Source: Candidatus Saccharimonadota bacterium | GTDB taxonomy: Bacteria > Patescibacteriota > Saccharimonadia > Saccharimonadales > Saccharimonadaceae | Reading direction: 5' to 3' | DNA length: 64,000 nt | Assembly (NCBI GenBank): GCA_028288995.1 | Contig: JAQGHF010000003.1 | Location: 1-64,000, forward strand | Shown: one piece after another, positions 1-6,608 of the stretch | Numbering within the stretch: position 1 is the stretch's first letter | Layout of the letters: each line of letters starts with the position of its first letter | Translations under genes and position numbers: made by a program | Notes under the pieces: generated by a model | Told to the model about the DNA's origin: nothing | Database searches by the model: none | What the model saw: only the letters and a program-made list of their open reading frames with translations

Positions 1-545
1 GTTGGTCCAGTTGCTGAAGGAGAGACTGCCTGTACAACTTTCGAACCCCCAACCGAAGTATGTGCCGGAGAAGTTGACGGTGAAGATGAGTTTGTTACCA
101 CAAAATAGAATTTTGTATCACCTGTCGCAGGTGGATTGTATGTAACAGAGCTAGCAGCAGCATTGGTGTAATTGAGCGTTGCTGCCGATGAAAATCCAGC
201 TACACCAGTCAGCGCAGCCGCAATTGCAACAACTCTTGTTGCTGTTGCGGCTGCTCGTAAATAGACGCCCCCACTTACCGAAGACAGTACTGTAGAGTCG
301 GTAATTGCCATTCCATACGTCACAAACATACGGTTACTCGAGGTACCGTTCGCAGTTAATTGGGTAAAGCCAGTTGGGACGACTACCGTGCTGTTCCCTA
401 ATTCCTGTGCAAAAAAGACGCCAATAACAAGATAATCACCGACTGCGAGACCTGATGGCATTAAAATTTGCGATCCAGGCGTGGCTGTACTGTCTACGTT
501 ACCAACAAACGTGGCGGTTGAATATGATCGAACAGCAATCGCCAT
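1..545 (-). CDS. phage-tail-fibre-like surface protein, 3' end cut by window edge
   Basis: The first 181 codons are present and the gene runs off the left edge. The start ATG overlaps the stop of the upstream gene (TAATG), so the two are translationally coupled. The protein starts MAIAVRSYSTATF and has a beta-rich, Ala/Ser/Thr-rich composition with a GDYLVIGVFFAQ stretch followed by VPTGFTQL. A similar segment (GDWMIIVVVTFN, then PSGWTVL) occurs in the 825-residue protein at 25796-28273, so the two share a domain. No signal peptide or membrane segment is visible. By neighbourhood it is the fibre partner of the adapter-like protein encoded just upstream. Function as a receptor-binding or adhesin module is inferred from resemblance to phage tail proteins. 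Confidence 0.6.
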   Translation of the reverse strand, partial: MAIAVRSYSTATFVGNVDSTATPGSQILMPSGLAVGDYLVIGVFFAQELGNSTVVVPTGFTQLTANGTSSNRMFVTYGMAITDSTVLSSVSGGVYLRAAATATRVVAIAAALTGVAGFSSAATLNYTNAAASSVTYNPPATGDTKFYFVVTNSSSPSTSPAHTSVGGSKVVQAVSPSATGP

Positions 546-1036
546 TACGTTGTCCTGCGGAAATAAAGTCCTGCGGGTGAGCCGCTCGTTGGGTCTGGGT
601 CAGCTGGAGCAAGGATATATACACTAATTGTGCCAGCGGTAGCAGTTGCGATTTTCGAGTTAATCGCTGTTGTAGTTGAAGAAGTTGTCCCAATCAAAGC
701 AGCCGTTGACGAATCAAGGCTCGCCGACGTCAATTTGGCGTCCAATGCAGTTTGCGTCGCAGTCGAAATAGGCTTATTAACATCAGATGTGTTATCTACG
801 TTTCCAAGACCCACGGTTGACTTTGTTGCCGATTGAAGTGCCGTATCCGCTTTTCCGAGAGAGGTCTGAACACTCGATGCCAGTTTCGTTAACGCAATCG
901 TTCCATCAACAATTGTCGAGTTAGAAACAGTTCCGTCGACAAGTGTTCCTGTCGCTGTATGCGCAACAGACAAGAAATCGTTGAGGATAACCCCCCACGT
1001 ACCGTTGTCAGATCCTGGTTGAGGAAGTCGCGACAT
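545..1036 (-). CDS. phage tail adapter-like protein (LP-GDxGxWGxILN N-terminal motif)
   Basis: 163 residues. The N-terminus reads MSRLPQPGSDNGTWGVILND, a motif familiar from N-termini of phage tail fibres and baseplate-attached proteins. The remainder contains a LGNVDNTSDVNKP block typical of phage tail-fibre repeats, then Ala/Thr-rich sequence. The same N-terminal motif occurs in the 159-residue protein at 29639-30118, which also precedes tail-fibre-like genes, so the pairing adapter then fibre occurs twice in this window. A GATAGT box lies very close to the start, so the transcript may be leaderless. The role as an attachment segment for the downstream fibre is inferred; no phage structural genes are nearby. 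Confidence 0.6.
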   Translation of the reverse strand: MSRLPQPGSDNGTWGVILNDFLSVAHTATGTLVDGTVSNSTIVDGTIALTKLASSVQTSLGKADTALQSATKSTVGLGNVDNTSDVNKPISTATQTALDAKLTSASLDSSTAALIGTTSSTTTAINSKIATATAGTISVYILAPADPDPTSGSPAGLYFRRTT

Positions 1037-1149
1037 ATCTTACTATCTGTTTCAACCCTTATACTCTTATTTAACCTGTATTATGAACCACGAGCAGTAT
1101 CAAAGTCAATTCCAAAGAAAAAGACCCATACACGATGGGTCACTTTCCT

Positions 1150-1224
1150 TGGTGATCTCACGGAGAATCGAACTCCGATTGCCAGGATGAAAACCTGGTG
1201 TCCTAACCGTTAGACGATGAGACC
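1150..1224 (-). tRNA. tRNA-Glu (TTC)
   Basis: The reverse strand folds into a full cloverleaf. The acceptor is GGTCTCA/TGAGATC and the anticodon stem CCAGG/CCTGG encloses loop TTTTCAT, giving anticodon TTC. The T-arm has GTTCGATTC. The discriminator A and CCA are encoded. Confidence 0.95.
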
Positions 1225-1298
1225 ATAGTTTGACTCGACAAATTGTATCAAAAAAAGCCCACTTTGACTAGAGGCTTACAGATGCGAAGTTGAGTTGC

Positions 1299-1334
1299 CG
1301 CCAGGGCGGGAGCGCGAAGCTCCCGACCCTGGCG
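1299..1334 (-). terminator. very strong GC-rich hairpin after the GC-rich gene pair
   Basis: Arms CGCCAGGGCGGGAGC and GCTCCCG-A-CCCTGGCG form a 15-bp stem with one bulged base and a short GCGAA loop. It lies 25 bases past the stop at 1359. There is no U-tract, so it may act as an mRNA 3' stabiliser as much as a terminator. Confidence 0.55.
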
Positions 1335-1358
1335 TTTGAGCTAATGCTGATCAGAACA

Positions 1359-1670
1359 CTAGCTCTTGTTTGCCTCCTCCCAGAGAGGCGATTTTCCTAG
1401 GGCGAGACGATGCACGCGAATACGTGCGACTTCCTGGCAGAGCTGCTTGGCACGATCTTGACCAATGCTTCGCAGGAGTGCTCCCAGGTCTCGAGCCCGT
1501 AGGGGGCTTTCGAGCAAGAAAAACTTTAGCACCTCCACCTTATCGGAGTCGGACGAGAATTTCTTGCAGATGGCTTCGACGATCTCCGGGGTTGGGAGAC
1601 CTTCGTGGCCTTTTAGGTGACGATTAATCACCTTGAGAAGATCGGGTGGTATACCATCATCACTTCTCAT
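1359..1670 (-). CDS. hypothetical protein, GC-rich codon usage
   Basis: 103 residues from ATG 1670. This start follows the upstream stop at 1703 by 32 bases; an in-frame ATG at 1769 would overlap the upstream gene and is less likely. The only Shine-Dalgarno-like GGAGGT lies about 16 bases away, so the start is uncertain. The sequence is soluble and mostly helical (PPDLLKVINRHLKGHEGLPT, then VEAICKKF and RARDLGALLRSIGQDRAKQL), with a pattern that could be a small helical DNA- or protein-binding fold. No family is recognised. It forms an operon with 1703-2005. Base and codon use is clearly more GC-rich than the neighbouring housekeeping genes, suggesting transfer. Confidence 0.55.
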   Translation of the reverse strand: MRSDDGIPPDLLKVINRHLKGHEGLPTPEIVEAICKKFSSDSDKVEVLKFFLLESPLRARDLGALLRSIGQDRAKQLCQEVARIRVHRLALGKSPLWEEANKS

Positions 1671-1702
1671 TGACGGTCGGTTAACGACCTCCGTCACGGC
1701 GC

Positions 1703-2005
1703 TCACACGAACGCCGACTCGGTGGCGTTGCGGTACACCGACTTGGGAGCCCGATTGGGAATCCCGCATCGACGTCGCTTCGCCTCCTTCGTTTCGTAGA
1801 AGGTTTGCCCTTCCTTTTCGTACTCGAACAGTCGATCGCCAGCGAGTGCTTTTCGCAGGTGACAGACCATCTCTTCGATAGATCCACCACGGTGCTTACG
1901 ACGCAGATGTTTCGCGATGTCCACGAGCATGTCGGCCTGGATGGTCGAATTGCTACGAAGGTACGCGTCGACGATCTGCTTCGACTTGCGCGGCGTAATG
2001 TTCAT
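1703..2005 (-). CDS. hypothetical basic protein, GC-rich codon usage
   Basis: 100 residues starting MNITPRKSKQIVDAYLRSN. An AGGGG ribosome site lies just before ATG 2005. The protein is helical at its N-terminus (IVDAYL, MLVDIAKHLRRKH) and rich in Arg/Lys, with a basic KEAKRRRCG stretch near residue 75. A nucleic-acid-binding role is possible but unproven. It is the first gene of a two-gene unit reading leftward. The upstream region holds the inverted repeat GGTAAC-AG-GTTACC (2034-2047). No homologous family is recognised. Confidence 0.55.
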   Translation of the reverse strand: MNITPRKSKQIVDAYLRSNSTIQADMLVDIAKHLRRKHRGGSIEEMVCHLRKALAGDRLFEYEKEGQTFYETKEAKRRRCGIPNRAPKSVYRNATESAFV

Positions 2006-2033
2006 ATTATCCCCTTTCAGGGAGTCAGTGCTT

Positions 2034-2047
2034 GGTAACAGGTTACC
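2034..2047. promoter_or_regulatory. palindrome GGTAAC-AG-GTTACC, candidate operator
   Basis: Perfect 6-bp arms with a 2-base spacer lie 29 bases upstream of the start at 2005. A TTGAAC-17-TACGGT promoter candidate on the reverse strand overlaps it. Autoregulation by one of the two basic proteins of this unit is possible but unproven. Confidence 0.35.
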
Positions 2048-2152
2048 GTAACAAAATTACCCAGTTTGTTCAATTTTGTCCATTTGCCTTAAAAAGGCGA
2101 AATGACCACCGTCCCATTGGTGATTAGCACTTAGCACGTGACTATACTCCCC

Positions 2153-2181
2153 TTGACAGGGGGTGTCAAACATTTTACATA
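2153..2181 (+). promoter_or_regulatory. sigma70-type promoter with dyad over the -35
   Basis: TTGACA (2153-2158), a 17-base spacer and TACATA (2176-2181). The -35 is the left arm of the inverted repeat TTGACA-N5-TGTCAA (2153-2169), which suggests regulation by a dimeric repressor. Confidence 0.5.
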
Positions 2182-2277
2182 TAGAGCCGTGTAGCCGTTC
2201 ACGACACCAGATCTAGCGCCTCTTGGTTCTTATTTCTTAAAAAGCTTGTGCTTTTACCATTTATATTGTTTACAGTA

Positions 2278-2306
2278 TTGACTTTTTATGCTTTATGTGG
2301 TACATT
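2278..2306 (+). promoter_or_regulatory. sigma70-type promoter upstream of the GC-rich membrane protein gene
   Basis: TTGACT (2278-2283), 17 bases, TACATT (2301-2306). Transcription would begin near 2313 and give a leader of about 285 bases before ATG 2597. Confidence 0.5.
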
Positions 2307-2450
2307 TATAACATCATTCACGGGTAAGGTGTGAGAACCTAACCAGGGTGAGGAGGTCATTAACAAGTCAGATCATTACAGTGCATGTCCTGAATGTGTT
2401 TTACATGTTTTAGACGCACTGAAAACTATAAGTTTTGATTACTCTTTTGA

Positions 2451-2506
2451 TCAGAAGTGGCGCGTCAGTCCATCTATGTATAGGTAGGTTGGCGCGCTGC
2501 TTCTGA
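2451..2506 (+). ncRNA. stable hairpin in long leader (candidate structured RNA)
   Basis: TCAGAAG pairs with CTTCTGA, then a 2x2 internal loop (TG/TG), then GCGCG with CGCGC, closing a 28-base loop. It matches no riboswitch class that I recognise. Confidence 0.35.
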
Positions 2507-2596
2507 CCTTGTGTCTGCAGCTGGGGAGCCTCCCCATTCTTAATTGATCTGGGGTTCTCCCCTAACCGACACTCGAACAGAAATGAGTACAACATC

Positions 2597-3358
2597 ATGA
2601 CAACCAGTAACGTCAAGTCCGTCAAGCAGACGACCGACGAACTCGTCAAGACTGCCGAGGAAACTCGTGCGCGGCGCAAGCTGCTTGCGACTTCCAAGAA
2701 AAGCAACGAGACGAAGCGCGCAGCGATCGACGAGACAGAGCAACTCGTTAAGGAGGGTACCCATGTGGTACTCATGAGCCTGAACGACAAGCGCGACTCT
2801 CTCGACGCGGCCGACGAGAAGGTGGAGGAAGAGCTGTCTCAGCTCGACCCGAACTACTTCGCGAAGGAACAGGCAACCACCCCGGTGGCTCCCGTTCCCG
2901 AGCCAGTACCGACACCCGAACCCGCTCCTCCGGCTCAGCCGACCGAGCCTGTTCAGGCAACTCCGACTGTGGTTCTCGAACCGCAGCAGGAGATCGGTGT
3001 TCCAGCAACCCAGGTTGTGACCACCGAGCGCCACTATCACTACCTCAACCCGCGAGGATGGGGGTGGCTGCGGTGGCTGCTCGCGATCATCCTGGGCCTT
3101 CTCGGCCTGTTCATCGGTCTTAAAACCGTGAACTGGGTGGTCTCTGACTGGAACAACGACTGGTGGACCTGGTTCGTAGTCATGCTTCAGGTGATCTTCG
3201 GATTCATCTGGATCGTGGCATGGACCGGCGTCGGCTTCTTCGGAGGATCCCTTCTGGGTGACTTCGTCGGTCGTCGTGTCACCACGATTCGTGAAGAGCG
3301 TCGCACCCGCGTCGCTCAACCCGTTCCGCCCGCTGTTCCAACCCCGCCCGCTGCCTAG
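2597..3358 (+). CDS. membrane protein with coiled coil and Pro-rich linker, GC-rich codon usage
   Basis: 253 residues. Residues 1-95 are strongly helical and charged, probably a coiled coil. Residues 96-140 are rich in Pro/Glu/Val (PVPEPVPTPEPAPP). A HYHYLNPRGWGWLRW segment leads into a first membrane helix (about 155-175); a second and possibly third hydrophobic segment lie at about 187-225. The tail is Pro/Arg-rich. There is no signal peptide, so the coiled coil is probably cytoplasmic. Codon use is GC-rich like the next gene, unlike most of the window. No clear ribosome site precedes the ATG. Family not recognised; an envelope or scaffold role is only a guess. Confidence 0.65.
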   Translation: MTTSNVKSVKQTTDELVKTAEETRARRKLLATSKKSNETKRAAIDETEQLVKEGTHVVLMSLNDKRDSLDAADEKVEEELSQLDPNYFAKEQATTPVAPVPEPVPTPEPAPPAQPTEPVQATPTVVLEPQQEIGVPATQVVTTERHYHYLNPRGWGWLRWLLAIILGLLGLFIGLKTVNWVVSDWNNDWWTWFVVMLQVIFGFIWIVAWTGVGFFGGSLLGDFVGRRVTTIREERRTRVAQPVPPAVPTPPAA

Positions 3359-3385
3359 CAGCGAGCAGGACGTAGAGTTTGCTCT

Positions 3386-3421
3386 GTAAGACTTCGGTCT
3401 TACGGTAGGATCGTACCTACC
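3386..3421 (+). terminator. tandem hairpins between two GC-rich genes
   Basis: GTAAGAC-TTCG-GTCTTAC (3386-3403) is a UUCG tetraloop hairpin. It is followed at once by GGTAGG-ATCGTA-CCTACC (3404-3421). Neither has a U-tract, so partial termination or mRNA-end protection are both possible. Confidence 0.5.
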
Positions 3422-3492
3422 ACGTCCTCTCAGCCCATCCACTTCTGGGGCTTTAAAGATTAGAAGCAGAATCCGACCCTTAGGAGGTCAAC

Positions 3493-4644
3493 ATGCACAA
3501 GCGCGTTCGCTGGCTCATCGCCTGCATCGTCGCAATTGTGGCCATCGCGATCGTCGCCGTCGTCCTCAGGGTCGGCATCGATGCTTCTGCGATCGTTAAC
3601 AAGAACGCTGGTTCGGGTACAGTTGCTTTCCACCCGGGAGTCGATAAGACTCCCGCGGATGCATTGTGCACGGACAACACCTACAACGGCATTTCGACCC
3701 AGACTCCCAAGCCTGGTGATCCGAATTCTCGTCAGTTTGCGACCGCCATTTCGAACCCCTACAAGGGTACGACTGACGCGGTCGTCTACACGGAGACTAG
3801 TTCTGAAGTCTGTGGCAACCCCACGGTACTCAAGGAGTCTCTCGACGAGATGACGTTGTGGAAGGGAGTCGTTCCCGGAGCCACCGAAAACATGGCCTGG
3901 ATCAATGAGATCCAGAAGTACATCACGAGCCACAAGCTTGGACTCGATCAGTTCTCCGGAACGACCGATGCGAGCAAGAAACTCGTGGTGAGTCCCCTGT
4001 ATCAGAAGTACGCCGGATGGGTTAACACCGTCCTGCTTCGCTTCAATGCCGAAGGCCTGCAATCGCTGGTCTCGACGCGAAACTGGGAACTGCCTGCAAC
4101 CGTCACTCCAGGGATTCAGCCCACCGCCGTTCAGTCGGCGGCTCCAGATGACAAGCCCTCATGGGTGCGTACTCTGCGAGACAAGAACGCCACGTGCCTC
4201 TACCGAATCGGCTTCAACGCCGAGGACAAGAGAATCGAGGTGTTCCCCTGTGCTGTTCCCCCCACGCCGGGTACGCCGCCAACGAGTCACCCGACTCCGA
4301 AGCCAACCCCGACACCCACGCCGACGCCGACGCCAACGCCGAGCTGCCCTCCCGGGAATTTGATTCCCGACTGTGCACCGAAGCCGGCCGACCCACATCA
4401 GTGGATCGCACCGTCAGGCAAGCCCACGGCACCGGCACCGTCTGGAGCACCCACTTCAACGGGTGACCCAGTAGCAACCACCCACACGGGTGGTGGCGGT
4501 GTCGTTGACAACTCTGGAACCAGCAAGCCCGGATCAGAAACAGGAACCACCTCCCCTGGTGTTACTCCTGCTCCGACCACTCCCGCGACTCCCCCTGTTA
4601 ACCAGGGTGGAGACAACGGAGCTGGTGATCCTGGCGGGTTCTAA
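3493..4644 (+). CDS. membrane-anchored extracellular protein with PT-repeat linker
   Basis: 383 residues with a perfect AGGAGG ribosome site 7 bases before ATG. The N-terminus is a membrane anchor or signal (about residues 6-26, AIVAIAIVAVVL). An extracellular domain follows (about 40-255) with four cysteines that could form disulfides. A Pro-Thr repeat (about 265-282, PTPTPTPTPTPTP) and a long low-complexity Pro/Gly/Thr tail complete it. Such PT linkers typically span a cell wall. It is GC-rich like its upstream neighbour and probably co-transcribed with it. No catalytic motif or family is recognised. Surface exposure is inferred from the domain layout. Confidence 0.7.
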   Translation: MHKRVRWLIACIVAIVAIAIVAVVLRVGIDASAIVNKNAGSGTVAFHPGVDKTPADALCTDNTYNGISTQTPKPGDPNSRQFATAISNPYKGTTDAVVYTETSSEVCGNPTVLKESLDEMTLWKGVVPGATENMAWINEIQKYITSHKLGLDQFSGTTDASKKLVVSPLYQKYAGWVNTVLLRFNAEGLQSLVSTRNWELPATVTPGIQPTAVQSAAPDDKPSWVRTLRDKNATCLYRIGFNAEDKRIEVFPCAVPPTPGTPPTSHPTPKPTPTPTPTPTPTPSCPPGNLIPDCAPKPADPHQWIAPSGKPTAPAPSGAPTSTGDPVATTHTGGGGVVDNSGTSKPGSETGTTSPGVTPAPTTPATPPVNQGGDNGAGDPGGF

Positions 4645-4649
4645 ACCCA

Positions 4650-4684
4650 GGTGGGCGCGCAGCCTTAAAAACTGCGCGCCCACC
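4650..4684 (+). terminator. 13-bp GC-rich hairpin
   Basis: GGTGGGCGCGCAG and CTGCGCGCCCACC are perfect arms around a CCTTAAAAA loop, 6 bases past the stop. There is no classical U-tract. The following stretch to 4941 holds no gene that I can support. Confidence 0.6.
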
Positions 4685-4941
4685 GCTACTACTTATAGCT
4701 TTAAGTCGTTCAAACCGAGGAGTCTTACTCGCAGATGTGTGATTTATTTCACTATTCGCTTGAGTTTGACTCCTCGTGAGTCCTTTTTGTTGATGTTCGC
4801 ATCCACCTTGGATTCGGACATGCACATGCAATGATCTGATTTGATAATGTTAACAATCCGGCAGTAATGTTTTCACACCCGTTCATAACTTATTAATAAC
4901 TTTGATTTCATCTGCGAGATAAATCAAAAAAAGGAGATCAT

Positions 4942-6282
4942 ATGAGCAAATTAACTTCACTCATTCGTCGTGCTCCTAAGCGTTTTAGCGCTGTCGTTGC
5001 TATGGTTGCTGCTGCAATCATTATCCCAACTGCAGTACTTGCTTGGGGACCAGACCGTCCAACGTTCACAATTGCACACCCTGCAGGCTACGTTACTTTT
5101 AACTCAATCACCGACAACCCAGTTCAAGGTGACGAACGAAACTTCGTTCAAGTAAAAGACGCATCTGCAAGTAACAGTACTTACTCAGAGAATGCTTCGC
5201 TGACTCCAGGTAAGCAGTACACAGTATTCGTTTACTACCACAACAACGCAGCAAGCAACCTTAATGCCAGTGGCATTGGTGTTGCTCACGGTGCTTACAT
5301 AAAGGCACAAATCCCTGCAGTCGTTGCAAAGGGTAGTACTGGAACGAAAGCCGTCGGCTACGTCGGTGCAGCAAACGCAACACCAACTGAAGTATTTGAC
5401 GACGTCACTTTCAGCAACTCAACCGCTGGTGACATCGCACTTCGTTACGTTCCTGGATCTGCAAAGATCTACAACAAGGGTGCGACTAACGGTTCAACCC
5501 TTCCAGACAGCATTGTTACGACTGGAACACCTCTTGGGTACAACGCCCTTGATGGTACAGTTCCTGGTTGTAATGACTACGCTGGTTACGTTACTTTCAA
5601 CATTACCGCTGACCAATCTAACTTCGACTTGCAAAAGCAAGTTCGTGTTGCTGGTACAACGGCATGGTCAGAAAGCGTTAACGCAGCACCTGGTACGACT
5701 GTAGAGTATCAACTTACCTACAAGAACACTGGTACAACTGAACAGAACAACGTCGTTCTTAAGGACACACTCCCTACGAACCTTTCATATGTTGCAGGTT
5801 CTACCTACCTAAAGAACGTCAGTAACCCAACACCTAAGCTCATTAACGACACCTTGACAACGAGTACTGGTATTAATATCGGTAACTATGCGCCAAACTC
5901 TGTCGCTTACGTAAAGTTTAGTGCAAAGGTTGCGAGCGAGACAGCACTTAGCTGTGGTACATCAACACTTCACAACGTTGCAACTGTTGAAACTAACAAC
6001 GGTTCAAAGCAAGATAGTGCAGATGTTGTTGTGGCAAACCCTAAAGACTGTGCCCCAGGTACAATCAACGTTTGTCAGTTAAGTACAAAGACAATTGTTA
6101 ACATTAAGGAATCCGACTTTGATGCTTCAAAGTACTCTAAGGACCTTTCTGTTTGTACAACAACCCCACCCGAACTACCACGCACTGGTATGTCAGAAAA
6201 CATTGTTGCCGTTATTGGTCTTGGTGCCATTGTTGCAAGCGTTGCTTATTACATCGCTAGCCGCCGTGCACTGAACCAGTAA
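4942..6282 (+). CDS. LPRTG-anchored DUF11-type surface protein
   Basis: 446 residues with an AAGGAG ribosome site. An N-terminal signal peptide (charged RRAPKR, then AVVAMVAAAIIIPTAVLA) should be cleaved near residue 34. The body is a series of Ig-like beta domains. One, at about residues 230-365, matches DUF11-type repeats (VEYQLTYKNTGTTEQNNVVL, then LPTNLSYVAGS). The C-terminus has the sortase signal ELPRTG, a hydrophobic helix and a basic RR tail, the standard Gram-positive cell-wall sorting arrangement. No sortase gene lies in the window. It stands alone with its own terminator, and is probably an abundant surface or adhesion protein. Confidence 0.85.
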   Translation: MSKLTSLIRRAPKRFSAVVAMVAAAIIIPTAVLAWGPDRPTFTIAHPAGYVTFNSITDNPVQGDERNFVQVKDASASNSTYSENASLTPGKQYTVFVYYHNNAASNLNASGIGVAHGAYIKAQIPAVVAKGSTGTKAVGYVGAANATPTEVFDDVTFSNSTAGDIALRYVPGSAKIYNKGATNGSTLPDSIVTTGTPLGYNALDGTVPGCNDYAGYVTFNITADQSNFDLQKQVRVAGTTAWSESVNAAPGTTVEYQLTYKNTGTTEQNNVVLKDTLPTNLSYVAGSTYLKNVSNPTPKLINDTLTTSTGINIGNYAPNSVAYVKFSAKVASETALSCGTSTLHNVATVETNNGSKQDSADVVVANPKDCAPGTINVCQLSTKTIVNIKESDFDASKYSKDLSVCTTTPPELPRTGMSENIVAVIGLGAIVASVAYYIASRRALNQ

Positions 6283-6330
6283 TCTAGAGTCTGACCGCTC
6301 GCTCTCACATTTCTGAAGCGATTCAGACAA

Positions 6331-6367
6331 ATAACCCCCGCCATTAAAAGCGGGGGTTATTTTATTT
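6331..6367 (+). terminator. intrinsic terminator of the LPRTG protein gene
   Basis: ATAACCCCCGC and GCGGGGGTTAT form an 11-bp stem, followed by TTTATTT. Confidence 0.9.
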
Positions 6368-6369
6368 GC

Positions 6370-6375
6370 TATAAT
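6370..6375 (+). promoter_or_regulatory. TATAAT -10 box of a leaderless gene
   Basis: A consensus TATAAT ends 8 bases before ATG 6384, so transcription should start at or next to the start codon. It sits immediately behind the terminator T-run. Confidence 0.7.
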
Positions 6376-6383
6376 AAGCGCAC

Positions 6384-6608
6384 ATGGCAAACAAGCAGAA
6401 GAAAAAGCGAAATAAAGTATACACCGGCGTCGACGCTGCGATTACTCGACCGATCGTCACAAAGATAAGTGCCGTCAATCGTAACCCTGTCGGTCAATGG
6501 TGGTTCGACCATAAACGAATTGCTCGTCCCATTATCATTGCCGTATTAGTTGCTGCTGCAGTCGTTATTCTTATTATCGAACTTGTCCGTATCGCGACGA
6601 ACGGCTAG
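6384..6608 (+). CDS. small single-pass membrane protein
   Basis: 74 residues with a very basic N-terminus (KQKKKRNK) and one membrane helix near residues 48-68 (PIIIAVLVAAAVVILIIELV). There is no ribosome site; the TATAAT box places it on a leaderless mRNA. Its 3' end overlaps the last four bases of the convergent sensor kinase gene. Function unknown. The positive-inside rule puts the basic N-terminus in the cytoplasm. Confidence 0.7.
   Translation: MANKQKKKRNKVYTGVDAAITRPIVTKISAVNRNPVGQWWFDHKRIARPIIIAVLVAAAVVILIIELVRIATNG

Larger units (their letters stand above)
2006..2596. other. 590-base gene-free regulatory region with two promoters and structured leader
   Basis: No coding sequence is supported here. 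It contains the inverted repeat at 2034-2047, a TTGACA-17-TACATA promoter at 2153-2181, a TTGACT-17-TACATT promoter at 2278-2306, a GGAGG at about 2351 not followed by a usable reading frame, a hairpin at 2451-2506 and two small GC hairpins (GGGGA-GCC-TCCCC near 2523 and GGGG-TTCT-CCCC near 2550). The whole could be the long 5' leader of the gene at 2597 or a separate small RNA. Confidence 0.5.

Noticed and set aside
2540-3442. Long reverse-strand frame (300 codons) opposite the GC-rich membrane protein gene
   Set aside because: It is antisense to a better-supported gene, has Arg/His-rich composition and no start signals; GC-rich genes commonly produce such shadows.
3460-4062. Reverse-strand frame opposite the PT-repeat protein
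   Set aside because: The opposite strand has a perfect ribosome site, a signal anchor and a linker; this frame has none of these.
4281-4345. Short Pro-Thr codon repeats as a CRISPR or satellite array
   Set aside because: They are in-frame coding for a PT linker inside a surface protein, with no spacer structure.
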